DNA of 44,586 nt from Streptomycetaceae bacterium MP113-05 (GTDB lineage: Bacteria; Actinomycetota; Actinomycetes; Streptomycetales; Streptomycetaceae): positions 16,423 to 61,008 of the forward strand of contig KI547041.1 of the NCBI GenBank assembly GCA_000497405.1, given 5' to 3'. The position numbers and the translations under genes were made by a program. The notes beneath the pieces are model-generated. The model did no database searches, was not told the origin of the DNA, and saw only the letters and a list, made by a program, of their open reading frames with translations. Positions 31,759-39,507 of this stretch are shown here, in pieces (the first letter of the stretch is position 1; the number at the start of each line of letters is the position of its first letter).

Positions 31759-31892
31759 GGGGTGTGCATCGACACCCGGCGGAGTCGGTGCACGGTGCTC
31801 CAGACCGGAGAGCTTTGAGCGGCCCTCCCGGCCCGGACGCACCCGAAGACACCCGGCCAGGATCCCGTGGGGGGAATCCATGACCGGGAAGT

Positions 31893-31946
31893 GGAAACGC
31901 CCCGCCGGTGGGCCCGTGGGGGGACCTGCCGGTCGGGGCGTTTTCC
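31893..31946 (-). terminator. copZ terminator
   Basis: GGAAACGCCCC at 31893-31903 pairs with GGGGCGTTTTCC at 31935-31946 (one extra T). Secondary CCGG pairing lies inside a large loop. It is 40 nt beyond the copZ stop on the minus strand. Confidence 0.6.
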
Positions 31947-31986
31947 GCGTTCGGGTCCGGTGGTGCCGCCGGAGTGCGGGGTCGCG

Positions 31987-32205
31987 TCAGGTGCGGCCGA
32001 CCAGCTCGTATCCGGCCTCGTCGACGGCCGCGCCGATCGCCGCGTCGTCCGGCTCGGCGGAGCCGGTCACCGTCACCGTTCCGGTCCCGGCGTCGGCCTG
32101 GACGCCGGTCACGCCGGTGAGCCCGGACACCTCCTCCTTGACCGCCTTCTCGCAGTGACCGCAGGTCATCCCGATGACCTTGTAGGTGGTCGTGACGGTG
32201 CTCAT
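31987..32205 (-). CDS. copZ: Copper chaperone, heavy-metal-associated domain (CopZ type)
   Basis: A 72-residue single HMA domain with the metal-binding motif MTCGHC (C15, C18), followed by the ferredoxin-like fold (AVKEEVSGLTGVTGVQADAGTGTVTVTG, AAVDEAGYELVG). It binds Cu(I) in the cytosol and passes it to a CopA-type P-ATPase, which is not encoded here. The ATG at 32205 has GAGGAG 7 nt upstream. A CsoR-type operator sits 40-58 nt upstream of the start, so expression should be induced by copper. It is a monocistronic unit ended by a hairpin at 31893-31946. Confidence 0.93.
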   Translation of the reverse strand: MSTVTTTYKVIGMTCGHCEKAVKEEVSGLTGVTGVQADAGTGTVTVTGSAEPDDAAIGAAVDEAGYELVGRT

Positions 32206-32244
32206 CGCGGTGCTCCTCACTCTGGGCCGTACCGGTTTCGTGGT

Positions 32245-32263
32245 GATACCCCCCAAGGGTATC
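32245..32263. promoter_or_regulatory. CsoR-type copper operator
   Basis: GATACCC-CCCAA-GGGTATC has perfect 7-bp arms around a C-rich centre, the hallmark of CsoR boxes (ATACCCCC..GGGTAT). It stands upstream of a copper chaperone gene. Confidence 0.85.
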
Positions 32264-32300
32264 GCAGCAACGGTTTCCGGCCACGGACCCACGCCTGGCC

Positions 32301-32322
32301 GCCCGCCGGAAGGCCGGCGGGC
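32301..32322 (-). terminator. Terminator of the small HTH gene
   Basis: GCCCGCCGG at 32301-32309 pairs with CCGGCGGGC at 32314-32322 across a 4-base loop, directly after the stop of the HTH gene. Confidence 0.7.
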
Positions 32323-32323
32323 T

Positions 32324-32521
32324 TCATCGTCTCCCTCCCCGGTTCCCCGGTCGGCGGGCCACCCACTCCCGCACCGTGTCCGCGTACCAGTACGGCCTAC
32401 CTCCCTCCACCAGATCCGGGGACGGCAGCAGCCCGTGCTTGCGGTACGAGCGCACCGTGTCCGGCTGGACGCTGATGTGCGCGGCGATCTCCTTGTAGGA
32501 CCAGAGCCGACGGTCCGTCAA
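32324..32521 (-). CDS. Small helix-turn-helix DNA-binding protein, 65 residues
   Basis: A minimal MerR/AlpA-like winged-helix protein: LWSYKEIAAHISVQPDTVRSYRKHGLLPSPD contains the helix-turn-helix (IAAHISVQPDTVRSYRKHG). The wing (GGRPYWYADTVREWVARRPG) is typical of excisionase/AlpA-type and small actinomycete regulators. There is no ligand or dimerisation domain. A TTG start at 32521 was selected: no ATG or GTG lies in frame nearby, and GGGAGG and AGGA stand 10 and 3 nt upstream. It is in the same direction as copZ and just upstream of its operator, but a terminator separates them. It could equally be a relic of an integrative element, although no integrase is present. Confidence 0.75.
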   Translation of the reverse strand: MTDRRLWSYKEIAAHISVQPDTVRSYRKHGLLPSPDLVEGGRPYWYADTVREWVARRPGNRGGRR

Positions 32522-32779
32522 TGTTCCTGCACCTCCCGCGGGGTGGCCGTGTGCTCGGACCACCCTGTGACCGGTCGGCGACGAAAGGTGACGACGGATC
32601 GCCCTGTCGCCGCGCTGTGACGCGGAACACGCGAAACGGTGACCCCCGTGACGCGGAAGAAACGCGCGGGACACGAGGAAGCGAGGGAACGCGGGAGGGG
32701 ACGTGGGCGACGCGGGAAATGAGGGGCCCGCGCCGACGGGCCGCTCACCGGAAGCCGGCAACGGGCCGCTGCGGGGCGC

Positions 32780-33682
32780 TCAGGCCCCGCAGCCCCGCAG
32801 GTAGCGCCGCGTCCGGACGGCGATCGGCATCGGCTGCTCCGGCGGACACGGGTACATGTCCTGCTCGACGATCGCGAACATGTCGACGCCCAGCTTCTGC
32901 GCCGCCGCCAGCACCGGCTCCAGCGCGGGCACCCCGCCGGGCGGCTCGCACATCACGCCCTGCCGTACGGCCGGCCCGAACGGCGTTCCGCCGGCACGCA
33001 CGTCGGCCAGAACCTCCGGGTTCACCTGCTTCAGGTGGAGATAGCCGAGGCGCTCGCCGTAGGTCTCGATCAGCCTGACGCTGTCGCCGCCGCAGTAGGC
33101 GTAGTGCCCGGTGTCCAGGCACAGCCCCACCAGGTCCGGGTCGGTCGCGTCGAGGAACATCTCGACGTGCTCCTGCGTGTCGATGTGGGTGTCGGCGTGC
33201 GGGTGCACCACGATCTGCAGACCGTACACGTCCCGCAGTTCACGTCCGAGCCGTTCCGTTCCGGAGGCCAGATGCCGCCACTGCTCCGCGGTGAGCTCCG
33301 GCGGTTCGATCCGCCGCGCGGTCCTGTCGTCCCGCCAGAACGACGGGATGACCACCACGTGCCGCGCGCCCATGGCCCGGGTGAGCCGGGCGACCCGCGC
33401 CACGTGCTCCCACGTCTCCTCCCACACGGCCGGGCCGCGGTGCAGGGCGGTGAAGACGGTGCCCGCCGAGACACGCAGCCCGCGCAGGCCGACCTCGTCG
33501 GCGAGCCGGTCCGGATCGACCGGCAGGTAACCGTACGGGCCGAGCTCGATCCACTCGTAGCCGGAGGCGGCGACCTCGTCCAGGAAGCGCGGCCAGGGGA
33601 CCTGCCACGGATCGTCGGGGAACCAGACGCCCCACGAGTCGGGCGCCGAGCCGATGCGCAGATGGTCGAGGGTGACGGCCAT
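32780..33682 (-). CDS. TIM-barrel sugar-phosphate isomerase/epimerase, probable inosose-processing enzyme (IolE/IolI-like)
   Basis: A 300-residue AP-endonuclease-2 family TIM barrel. Motifs include IGSAPDSWGVWFPDDP near the start, GYEWIELGPYGYLP, IVVHPHADTHIDTQEHV and GLCLDTGHYAYCGGD. The His/Asp/Glu residues of these blocks would bind a divalent metal. In inositol catabolism this family supplies inosose dehydratase (IolE) or inosose isomerase (IolI). The divergent neighbours iolC-iolB-iolD make that the most likely role: dehydration of 2-keto-myo-inositol to the trione hydrolysed by IolD. The ATG at 33682 has GAGGAG 10 nt upstream. Which of the two reactions it performs cannot be decided from sequence alone. 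Confidence 0.8.
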   Translation of the reverse strand: MAVTLDHLRIGSAPDSWGVWFPDDPWQVPWPRFLDEVAASGYEWIELGPYGYLPVDPDRLADEVGLRGLRVSAGTVFTALHRGPAVWEETWEHVARVARLTRAMGARHVVVIPSFWRDDRTARRIEPPELTAEQWRHLASGTERLGRELRDVYGLQIVVHPHADTHIDTQEHVEMFLDATDPDLVGLCLDTGHYAYCGGDSVRLIETYGERLGYLHLKQVNPEVLADVRAGGTPFGPAVRQGVMCEPPGGVPALEPVLAAAQKLGVDMFAIVEQDMYPCPPEQPMPIAVRTRRYLRGCGA

Positions 33683-33693
33683 GGAGTGGGCTC

Positions 33694-33728
33694 CTCACGT
33701 CGCTTTCGGGACAAGCTACCCACGTGAG
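33694..33728. promoter_or_regulatory. Inverted repeat in the divergent iol promoter region
   Basis: CTCACGT at 33694-33700 and ACGTGAG at 33722-33728 are perfect complements separated by 21 bases, about two helical turns. They lie centrally in the 143-bp spacer between the iolE-like gene and iolC. Candidate sites for an inositol-responsive repressor, which is not in the window. Confidence 0.35.
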
Positions 33729-33825
33729 CAGGGCTCAGGTCCACAATGGGACACCGAGTCGTGCCCGGCCACACCCGCCGCACTCGCCACGGCTGCCCCT
33801 CCCGCCCCGACAGAAGGGCCGATCG

Positions 33826-34857
33826 ATGACCACCCCACCCGCCGACGGCTTCGACGCCGGCACCCTCGACGGCGCTTTCGACGTCGTCACCATGGGACGG
33901 ATCGGAGTGGACGTCTACCCCCTCCAGACCGGGGTGTCGCTGGCCGACGTCGAGACCTTCGGCAAGTTCCTCGGCGGCTCCCCGACGAACGTGGCCGTCG
34001 CCGCGTCCCGGCTGGGCCGCCGCACCGCGGTCGTCTCCCGCACCGGGCAGGACCCGTTCGGCGAGTACTGCCGACGCGCGCTGACGGACTTCGGCGTCGA
34101 CGACCGCTGGGTGACGCCGGTGCCGGGCCTCCCCACGCCGGTGACCTTCTGCGAGATCTTCCCGCCGGACGACTTCCCGCTGTACTTCTACCGGCAGCCC
34201 ACCGCCCCCGACCTCCAGATCCGCGCCGCCGAACTCGACCTCACGGCCCTCCGTGCCGCCCGCGTCCTCTGGGTCACCGGCACCGGCCTGTGCGAGGAGC
34301 CCAGCCGCGAGGCGACCCTCGCCGCCCTGGCCGCCCGCGCTGCGCCCCGCGACACCGTGGCCACCGTCCTCGACCTCGACTGGCGCCCGATGTTCTGGTC
34401 CGACGGCCCGCGCGCCGCCCGTCCGGTCTACCGGGCGGCTCTGGAACACGCCACCGTGGCCGTCGGCAACCTCGAGGAGTGCGAAGTCGCGACCGGCGTA
34501 CGCGATCCCGCCGCCTGTGCCGACGCCCTGCTGGACGGCGGTGTCGAACTCGCCGTGGTCAAGCTCGGGCCGGACGGTGTGCTCGCCGCCCACCGCGACG
34601 GCACACGGGTGCGGGTGCCGCCGCGTCCCGTGGACGTGCTCAACGGCCTCGGAGCCGGGGACGCGTTCGGTGGCTCGCTCTGCCACGGCCTGCTCGCCGG
34701 CTGGGACGTGGAACGGACCGTGCACCGCGCCAACGCGGCCGGAGCCCTCGTCGCCTCCCGCCTCGCCTGCTCCACCGCGATGCCGACGACCGGCGAACTG
34801 GACGACTTTTTCGGCGCGGCCCAGACGGCCCGCTCCGCCGGCACGCCGACCGGCTGA
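33826..34857 (+). CDS. iolC: 5-dehydro-2-deoxygluconokinase
   Basis: A 343-residue PfkB-family sugar kinase that phosphorylates 2-deoxy-5-keto-gluconate in myo-inositol breakdown. PfkB signature 1 is in GKFLGGSPTNVAVAASRLGRRTAVVSRTGQDPFG. Signature 2 is VLNGLGAGDAFGGSLCHGLL with catalytic Asp D279. GRIGVDVYPLQTGVSLADVETF at the N-terminus is characteristic of IolC. The ATG at 33826 follows AAGGG at 9 nt; a longer frame from 33724 encodes only a basic, Pro-rich extension. It heads the iolCBD transcript, is 74 nt from iolB, and is divergent from the IolE-like gene. Confidence 0.92.
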   Translation: MTTPPADGFDAGTLDGAFDVVTMGRIGVDVYPLQTGVSLADVETFGKFLGGSPTNVAVAASRLGRRTAVVSRTGQDPFGEYCRRALTDFGVDDRWVTPVPGLPTPVTFCEIFPPDDFPLYFYRQPTAPDLQIRAAELDLTALRAARVLWVTGTGLCEEPSREATLAALAARAAPRDTVATVLDLDWRPMFWSDGPRAARPVYRAALEHATVAVGNLEECEVATGVRDPAACADALLDGGVELAVVKLGPDGVLAAHRDGTRVRVPPRPVDVLNGLGAGDAFGGSLCHGLLAGWDVERTVHRANAAGALVASRLACSTAMPTTGELDDFFGAAQTARSAGTPTG

Positions 34858-34931
34858 CGGGGGCCCCGCGTGTCGCCACGACCCGCGCGCAAACCGTCGT
34901 CGGAACGAGCCGTACGGGGGAGGCTGGGACC

Positions 34932-35837
34932 ATGACACCGCACTACGGCCACCACCGCACCCCGGCCGACACCGCACGCGGACCGTACCGTCCGGACGTC
35001 ACCCCCTCCGACGCCGGATGGCGGCACTCCGCGCTGCGCGTGCTGGAACTCCCGCCACGCGGCAGCCACCGCTTCGACACCGGCGACAGCGAGTGGATCG
35101 TGCTGCCGCTGTCGGGGGGCTGCGGTGTGAACGCCGACGGGGAGACGTTCGTCCTCGACGGCCGGGAGTCCGTGTTCACCTCCGTCACGGACTTCGCGTA
35201 CGTGCCCCGGGACGCTCACGTCCGCATCGACAGCTCCGGCGGCGGGCGCTTCGCCCTCGCCGGCGCGCGCTGCACCGCACGCCTGCCCGCTCGCTACGGA
35301 CCGGCCTCGGGCGTCCCCGTCGAGCTGCGGGGCGCCGGGAGCTGCTCGCGGCAGGTCAACAACTTCGCCGCAGCCGGAGTGTTCGAGGCGGACCGGCTGA
35401 TCGCCGTCGAGGTGCTCACCCCGGGCGGCAACTGGTCGTCCTACCCGCCGCACAAGCACGACGAGCACCGGCCCGGCGAGGAGAGCGAACTGGAGGAGAT
35501 CTACTACTTCGAGATCGCACCCCACGAGGGCACCGAAGGAGTCGGCTACCAGCGCGTCACGCCCTCGGGGTCCGGGAGCGGCACGGACGTGCTCGCCGAA
35601 GTCCGCACCGGCGATGTGGTACTGATCCCCGACGGCTGGCACGGGCCGTCCATGGCATCCCCCGGCCACCCGATGTACTACCTCAATGTGATGGCCGGTC
35701 CCGGCGCCGAACGCGTCTGGCTGATCCGCGACCATCCCGACCACGCCTGGATCCGGGAGAGCTGGGCCGCGCAGTCCACCGATCCGCGGCTTCCCATGAC
35801 CGCCGTCCCCGCCGGCGAGCAGGAGGAGCCGTCGTGA
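34932..35837 (+). CDS. iolB: 5-deoxy-glucuronate isomerase
   Basis: A 301-residue double-cupin isomerase converting 5-deoxy-glucuronate to 2-deoxy-5-keto-gluconate, the IolC substrate. The IolB hallmarks are present: SYPPHKHDEHRPGEESELEEIYYFEI carries the metal-binding His/His/Glu set, and VVLIPDGWHGPSMASPGHPMYYLNVMAG carries the last His. The ATG at 34932 has GGGAGG 9 nt upstream. The stop overlaps the iolD start by 4 nt (GTGA), so the two are translationally coupled. Length matches the family. Confidence 0.93.
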   Translation: MTPHYGHHRTPADTARGPYRPDVTPSDAGWRHSALRVLELPPRGSHRFDTGDSEWIVLPLSGGCGVNADGETFVLDGRESVFTSVTDFAYVPRDAHVRIDSSGGGRFALAGARCTARLPARYGPASGVPVELRGAGSCSRQVNNFAAAGVFEADRLIAVEVLTPGGNWSSYPPHKHDEHRPGEESELEEIYYFEIAPHEGTEGVGYQRVTPSGSGSGTDVLAEVRTGDVVLIPDGWHGPSMASPGHPMYYLNVMAGPGAERVWLIRDHPDHAWIRESWAAQSTDPRLPMTAVPAGEQEEPS

Positions 35838-37726
35838 CCGCCACGCTGCGCCTCACCGTTGCCCAGGCCCTGCTCCGTTTCCTCGCCGCACAGCACACCG
35901 AACGGGACGGTTGCCGGCAACGCCTGATCACCGCCTGCTGGGGGATCTTCGGCCACGGCAACGTCGCCGGTGTGGGGCAGGCGCTGCTGGAGAGCGGCGG
36001 GGAGCTGCCCTACCTCCAGGGCCGCAACGAACAGGCCATGGTGCACGCCGCCGTCGGCTACGCCCGGCAGAGTGACCGGCTGCGCGCCCATGCCGTGACC
36101 ACCTCCATCGGCCCCGGGGCCACCAATCTGGTCACCGGCGCCGCCCTCGCCACGATCAACCGGCTGCCGGTTCTGCTGCTGCCCGGCGACGTGTTCGCCG
36201 GCCGCCCGGCCGATCCGGTGCTGCAGCAGCTCGAAGTCCCCTACGCGGGCGACGTGTCCGTCAACGACGCGCTGCGCCCCGTCTCCCGCTACTTCGACCG
36301 GGTCACCCGGCCCGAGGCGCTGATTCCCGCCGCACTGGAGGCGATGCGGGTCCTCACCGACCCCGCCGAGACGGGGGCCGTCACCCTCGCACTCCCTCAG
36401 GACGTGCAGGCCGAGGCGTACGACTGGCCGGCGGACCTGTTCGCCGAACGCGTCTGGAAGGTACGCCGCCCGCTCCCCGACCCCGACGCGCTCGCCGAGG
36501 CGGCGGCAGCCCTGTGGGCGGCGGAGTGCCCACTGATCGTCGCGGGCGGCGGCGTCCACCACAGCGGGGCGGAGGAGGCGCTGGCCACTCTCGTGGAGGC
36601 CACCGGCATCCCGGTGGCCTCGACCCAGTCCGGCAAGGGCGCGCTGCGGTACGACCATCCGTGCGACCTCGGCGGCATCGGACACACGGGTACGCCGAAC
36701 GCCGACGACCGGGCCCGTGCGGCCGACCTGGTGCTCGGCGTCGGCACCCGCTGGACCGACTTCACCACCGCCTCGATGACCCTGTTCCGAAACCCGGGGG
36801 TCCGTTTCGTCAACCTCAACATCGCGCCGCCCGACACCGGCCGGATGAGTGGACTGCCGCTGGTCGCCGACGCGCGTGCGGGCCTCGAGGTCCTCACGGA
36901 GGCGCTGCGCGGCTACCGGGTCGACCCGTGCTACGAGGCGAAGTACACCGGAGCCAAAGCCCGTTGGGAGCGGAACGTGGACTCCGCCTACGAGGCGGAG
37001 GACGGTGGTGTGCGGCCGACGCAGACACAGGTCCTCGGCGTGCTCGACTCCGTCGTCGGCGACGTGGACGTGGTGATCAACGCCGCCGGCTCCCTGCCCG
37101 GTGACCTGCACAAGTTGTGGCGCACCCGGTCCCGGCGGCAGTACCACGTGGAGTACGGCTACTCCTGCATGGGCTACGAGATCCCCGCCGCGATCGGCGT
37201 CCGCCTCGCCGCCCCCGATCGCACGGTGTGGGCGCTGGTCGGCGACGGCACCTACCTGATGATGCCCACCGAGCTGGTGACCGCCGTGCAGCAGGGCCTC
37301 GACATCAACGTCGTCCTGCTGCAGAACCACGGATACGCCTCCATCGGCGGCCTGTCCGAGGCCACAGGCGGTGAAGGCTTCGGCACCGCCTACCGCTTCC
37401 GCGCGGCCGACGGCGGTTTCACCGGCGACCCGCTACCGGTGGACCTCGCGGCCAACGCCGCGTCACTCGGCATGGAGGTGCTGCGGGCCGGGACGGTCGA
37501 CGAACTGCGTGACGCGCTGCGGGCGGCGCGCGATTCGGGCCGCCCCACCTGCGTGCACGTGGTGACCCGGGCCCCCGGCCCGGACCGGCCGCCGCACGTG
37601 GGCGAGGTGCTGGCGCCACAGGCGTGGTGGGACGTCCCCGTGGCCGAGACGGCGACCAGGCCGGCGGCGGTGAAGGCGCGGGCGGAGTACGACCGCAGGG
37701 CGGTGGAGCGGCGCCGGCACCTGTGA
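35834..37726 (+). CDS. iolD: 3D-(3,5/4)-trihydroxycyclohexane-1,2-dione acylhydrolase
   Basis: A 630-residue ThDP-dependent enzyme that opens the inositol-derived dione ring to 5-deoxy-glucuronate. The N-terminal ThDP (PYR) domain holds the catalytic Glu in LQGRNEQAMVHAAVGYARQ. The central domain spans about 225-400. The C-terminal PP domain has the GDGTYLMMPTEL...LLQNHGY Mg-ThDP motif near residues 468-500. The insertion GVDPCYEAKYTGAKARWERNVDSAY-like region (about 355-390) is usual for IolD rather than acetolactate synthase. The GTG start at 35834 overlaps iolB (GTGA), with GGAGGA 6 nt upstream. It is the last gene of the iolCBD unit. Confidence 0.94.
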   Translation: MTATLRLTVAQALLRFLAAQHTERDGCRQRLITACWGIFGHGNVAGVGQALLESGGELPYLQGRNEQAMVHAAVGYARQSDRLRAHAVTTSIGPGATNLVTGAALATINRLPVLLLPGDVFAGRPADPVLQQLEVPYAGDVSVNDALRPVSRYFDRVTRPEALIPAALEAMRVLTDPAETGAVTLALPQDVQAEAYDWPADLFAERVWKVRRPLPDPDALAEAAAALWAAECPLIVAGGGVHHSGAEEALATLVEATGIPVASTQSGKGALRYDHPCDLGGIGHTGTPNADDRARAADLVLGVGTRWTDFTTASMTLFRNPGVRFVNLNIAPPDTGRMSGLPLVADARAGLEVLTEALRGYRVDPCYEAKYTGAKARWERNVDSAYEAEDGGVRPTQTQVLGVLDSVVGDVDVVINAAGSLPGDLHKLWRTRSRRQYHVEYGYSCMGYEIPAAIGVRLAAPDRTVWALVGDGTYLMMPTELVTAVQQGLDINVVLLQNHGYASIGGLSEATGGEGFGTAYRFRAADGGFTGDPLPVDLAANAASLGMEVLRAGTVDELRDALRAARDSGRPTCVHVVTRAPGPDRPPHVGEVLAPQAWWDVPVAETATRPAAVKARAEYDRRAVERRRHL

Positions 37727-37775
37727 CGGGCGGAGGAGAACGCCCCGGGGCGCGGCCGACGGCACGCACGTCGCC

Positions 37776-37793
37776 GACGGCCGTCCGGCCGTC
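37776..37793. terminator. Possible terminator between iolD and nhaA
   Basis: GACGGCCG at 37776-37783 and CGGCCGTC at 37786-37793 are complementary in the 97-bp gap between the convergent iolD and nhaA genes. The 2-base loop is tight, so the real stem would be shorter. Confidence 0.4.
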
Positions 37794-37823
37794 CTTCCGG
37801 GGGAGCACGGCCGGGCAGGGCGG

Positions 37824-39260
37824 CTATCCCGGGTTCCGGTCCTCGCCCTCGCCCTCGTTCTCGCCCTCGTTCTCGTCCTCGCGCTCGGCACGGCGCAGGG
37901 CCTCGGACTCGATGCGCGTTTTGGCCGCGGACATGGCGCGCCGCTTGTACTCGGTCGGCCGGTGGGCGAGGTCCTCGGGCTGGTCGATGTCCGGGATGCC
38001 GTCGAGGTCCTCGTCGCGGATCTCGTCCTCCCACAGCTTCGCGTACTTCGCGTCGCGCAGCTTCAGCAGGACGCACGCCAGTACGGCGGAGATCAGCGAG
38101 CCGATCAGTACGGCCGCCTTCACATGCTCCCGGGTCCCGGCGTCGGTGAAGGCCAACTCGGTGACCAGCAGCGACACGGTGAAGCCGATACCGGCCAGCA
38201 TCGAGAGGCCGGCCACGTCCGTCCAGGAGAGCCCGGGACTCAGCCGGGCCCGGGTGAAGCGTGCCGCGACGTAGGTGCCGCCGAAGATGCCCAGGAACTT
38301 GCCCGCGACCAGTCCCAGGATGACGCCCAGCGGTTCCGGCTGCCGGAACGTCTCCGCGAGGGCGGAGCCGGACACGCTCACCCCGGCCGCGAAGAGGGCG
38401 AAGAACGGCACGGCGAAACCGGCGGACAGCGGACGCACCAGATGCTCGATGCGTTCGGCCGGCGAGTGCTCCTCGTCCCCTCGCGGCGCGCAGCGCAGCA
38501 GCATGCCCATCGCGACACCGGCGATGGTGGCGTGGACGCCGCTGTTGTACATCAGTGCCCAGATCACCAGGCCCAGCGGGACGTACACGTACCAGCCGTG
38601 CACTCGCAGCCGGTGGTGGAGCAGCCAGTAGAGGGCCAGGCAGGCGAGGGCACCGCCGAAGGCCGCCCAGTTCAGCGTGGAGGTGTAGAAGACGGCGATG
38701 ACCATGATCGCGCCGAGGTCGTCGGCGATGGCCAGGGTCAGCAGGAACGCGCGGATGCCGGACGGCAGGTTGGTGCCGATCACGGCCAGCACCCCCAGGG
38801 CGAAGGCGATGTCCGTGGCCATCGGCACCGCCCAGCCGTGCAGTTCGCCACCGCCGGCGACGTTCACACCCACGTAGAACAGGGCTGGTACCGCCATGCC
38901 GCAGACCGCGGCGACGATGGGCAGTGCAGCGGCAGCCGGCTTGCGCAGTTCGCCGACGACCAGTTCGCGCTTCAACTCGATGCCGGCGGCGAAGAAGAAG
39001 ATCGTCAGGACGCCGTCCGACGCCCAGTGGCCCACGGACAGATCCAGCCCCAGCGCGGGGATACCGAAGTGGAATTCGCGGACGGTCTGGTAGACGTCGC
39101 TGAGGGGACTGTTCGCCCAGACCAGCGCGACCACAGCGGCCAACAGCAACAGCAGGCCGCCGGCGGTCTCGGTACGCAGCGCGTCGGTGAGGAGCTTCCG
39201 CTCGCGGGCCGAGGGAAGCCCGAAGAGGGCTGTCGGCTGCTTGTCCGAGAAGAGGTGCAT
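37824..39260 (-). CDS. nhaA: Na+/H+ antiporter NhaA
   Basis: A 478-residue inner-membrane antiporter exporting Na+ or Li+ in exchange for protons. There are about 12 hydrophobic helices between residues 30 and 410. The family motifs are present: FFFAAGIELKRELVVGEL (85-105), the T-D of VPMATDIAFALGVLAV (T149-D150), and the ion-binding pair D180-D181 in LAIADDLGAI. The cytosolic C-terminal tail after about 420 is highly charged and ends in an acidic Glu/Asn/Gly repeat encoded by a hexanucleotide repeat. The ATG at 39260 has GGAG 5 nt upstream. It is convergent with iolD and divergent from the PucR-type regulator gene. Confidence 0.95.
   Translation of the reverse strand: MHLFSDKQPTALFGLPSARERKLLTDALRTETAGGLLLLLAAVVALVWANSPLSDVYQTVREFHFGIPALGLDLSVGHWASDGVLTIFFFAAGIELKRELVVGELRKPAAAALPIVAAVCGMAVPALFYVGVNVAGGGELHGWAVPMATDIAFALGVLAVIGTNLPSGIRAFLLTLAIADDLGAIMVIAVFYTSTLNWAAFGGALACLALYWLLHHRLRVHGWYVYVPLGLVIWALMYNSGVHATIAGVAMGMLLRCAPRGDEEHSPAERIEHLVRPLSAGFAVPFFALFAAGVSVSGSALAETFRQPEPLGVILGLVAGKFLGIFGGTYVAARFTRARLSPGLSWTDVAGLSMLAGIGFTVSLLVTELAFTDAGTREHVKAAVLIGSLISAVLACVLLKLRDAKYAKLWEDEIRDEDLDGIPDIDQPEDLAHRPTEYKRRAMSAAKTRIESEALRRAEREDENEGENEGEGEDRNPG
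37841..37888. repeat. Hexanucleotide tandem repeat in the 3' end of nhaA
   Basis: Eight imperfect copies of a CCTCGC/CCTCGT-type hexamer. On the coding strand they give alternating Glu and Asn/Gly/Asp near the C-terminus. Unit number could vary by slippage without changing the frame. Confidence 0.8.
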
Positions 39261-39507
39261 GAAGACTCCGGGTGTGTCTGGGCAGGACGGAACGCTGCCG
39301 ACCAGACTTCCCGGCTCACCTGTGTGCGATCTTGATGTTGTCCCTCCACCGTATATGCATCTCGCCGCGAAGACGGAGTGGCGGGCGTCACACCTTGCGG
39401 GCCGGCGGGACCGCCCGTGGCCGCGGTCGGCCGGGCTCGCCTACGCTGAGCCTCCGGACAGGGGACGGGGCAAGACCGGACCCACGCCAAGGGGGCGGAC
39501 GTACAGG

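Noticed and set aside
31880-32158. 93-residue plus-strand frame behind the ECF-type promoter
   Set aside because: It has a good ribosome binding site but runs antisense through the copZ terminator and copZ itself, and shows no protein-like pattern. Kept only as an orphan-promoter finding.
32324-32521. AlpA-like HTH gene as evidence of an integrated element
   Set aside because: No integrase, attachment repeats or other mobile genes were seen nearby. The tRNA-His is 30 kb away and intact.
37841-37888. Repeat array as possible CRISPR
   Set aside because: Units are 6 bp, contiguous, coding and without spacers; no cas genes are present.
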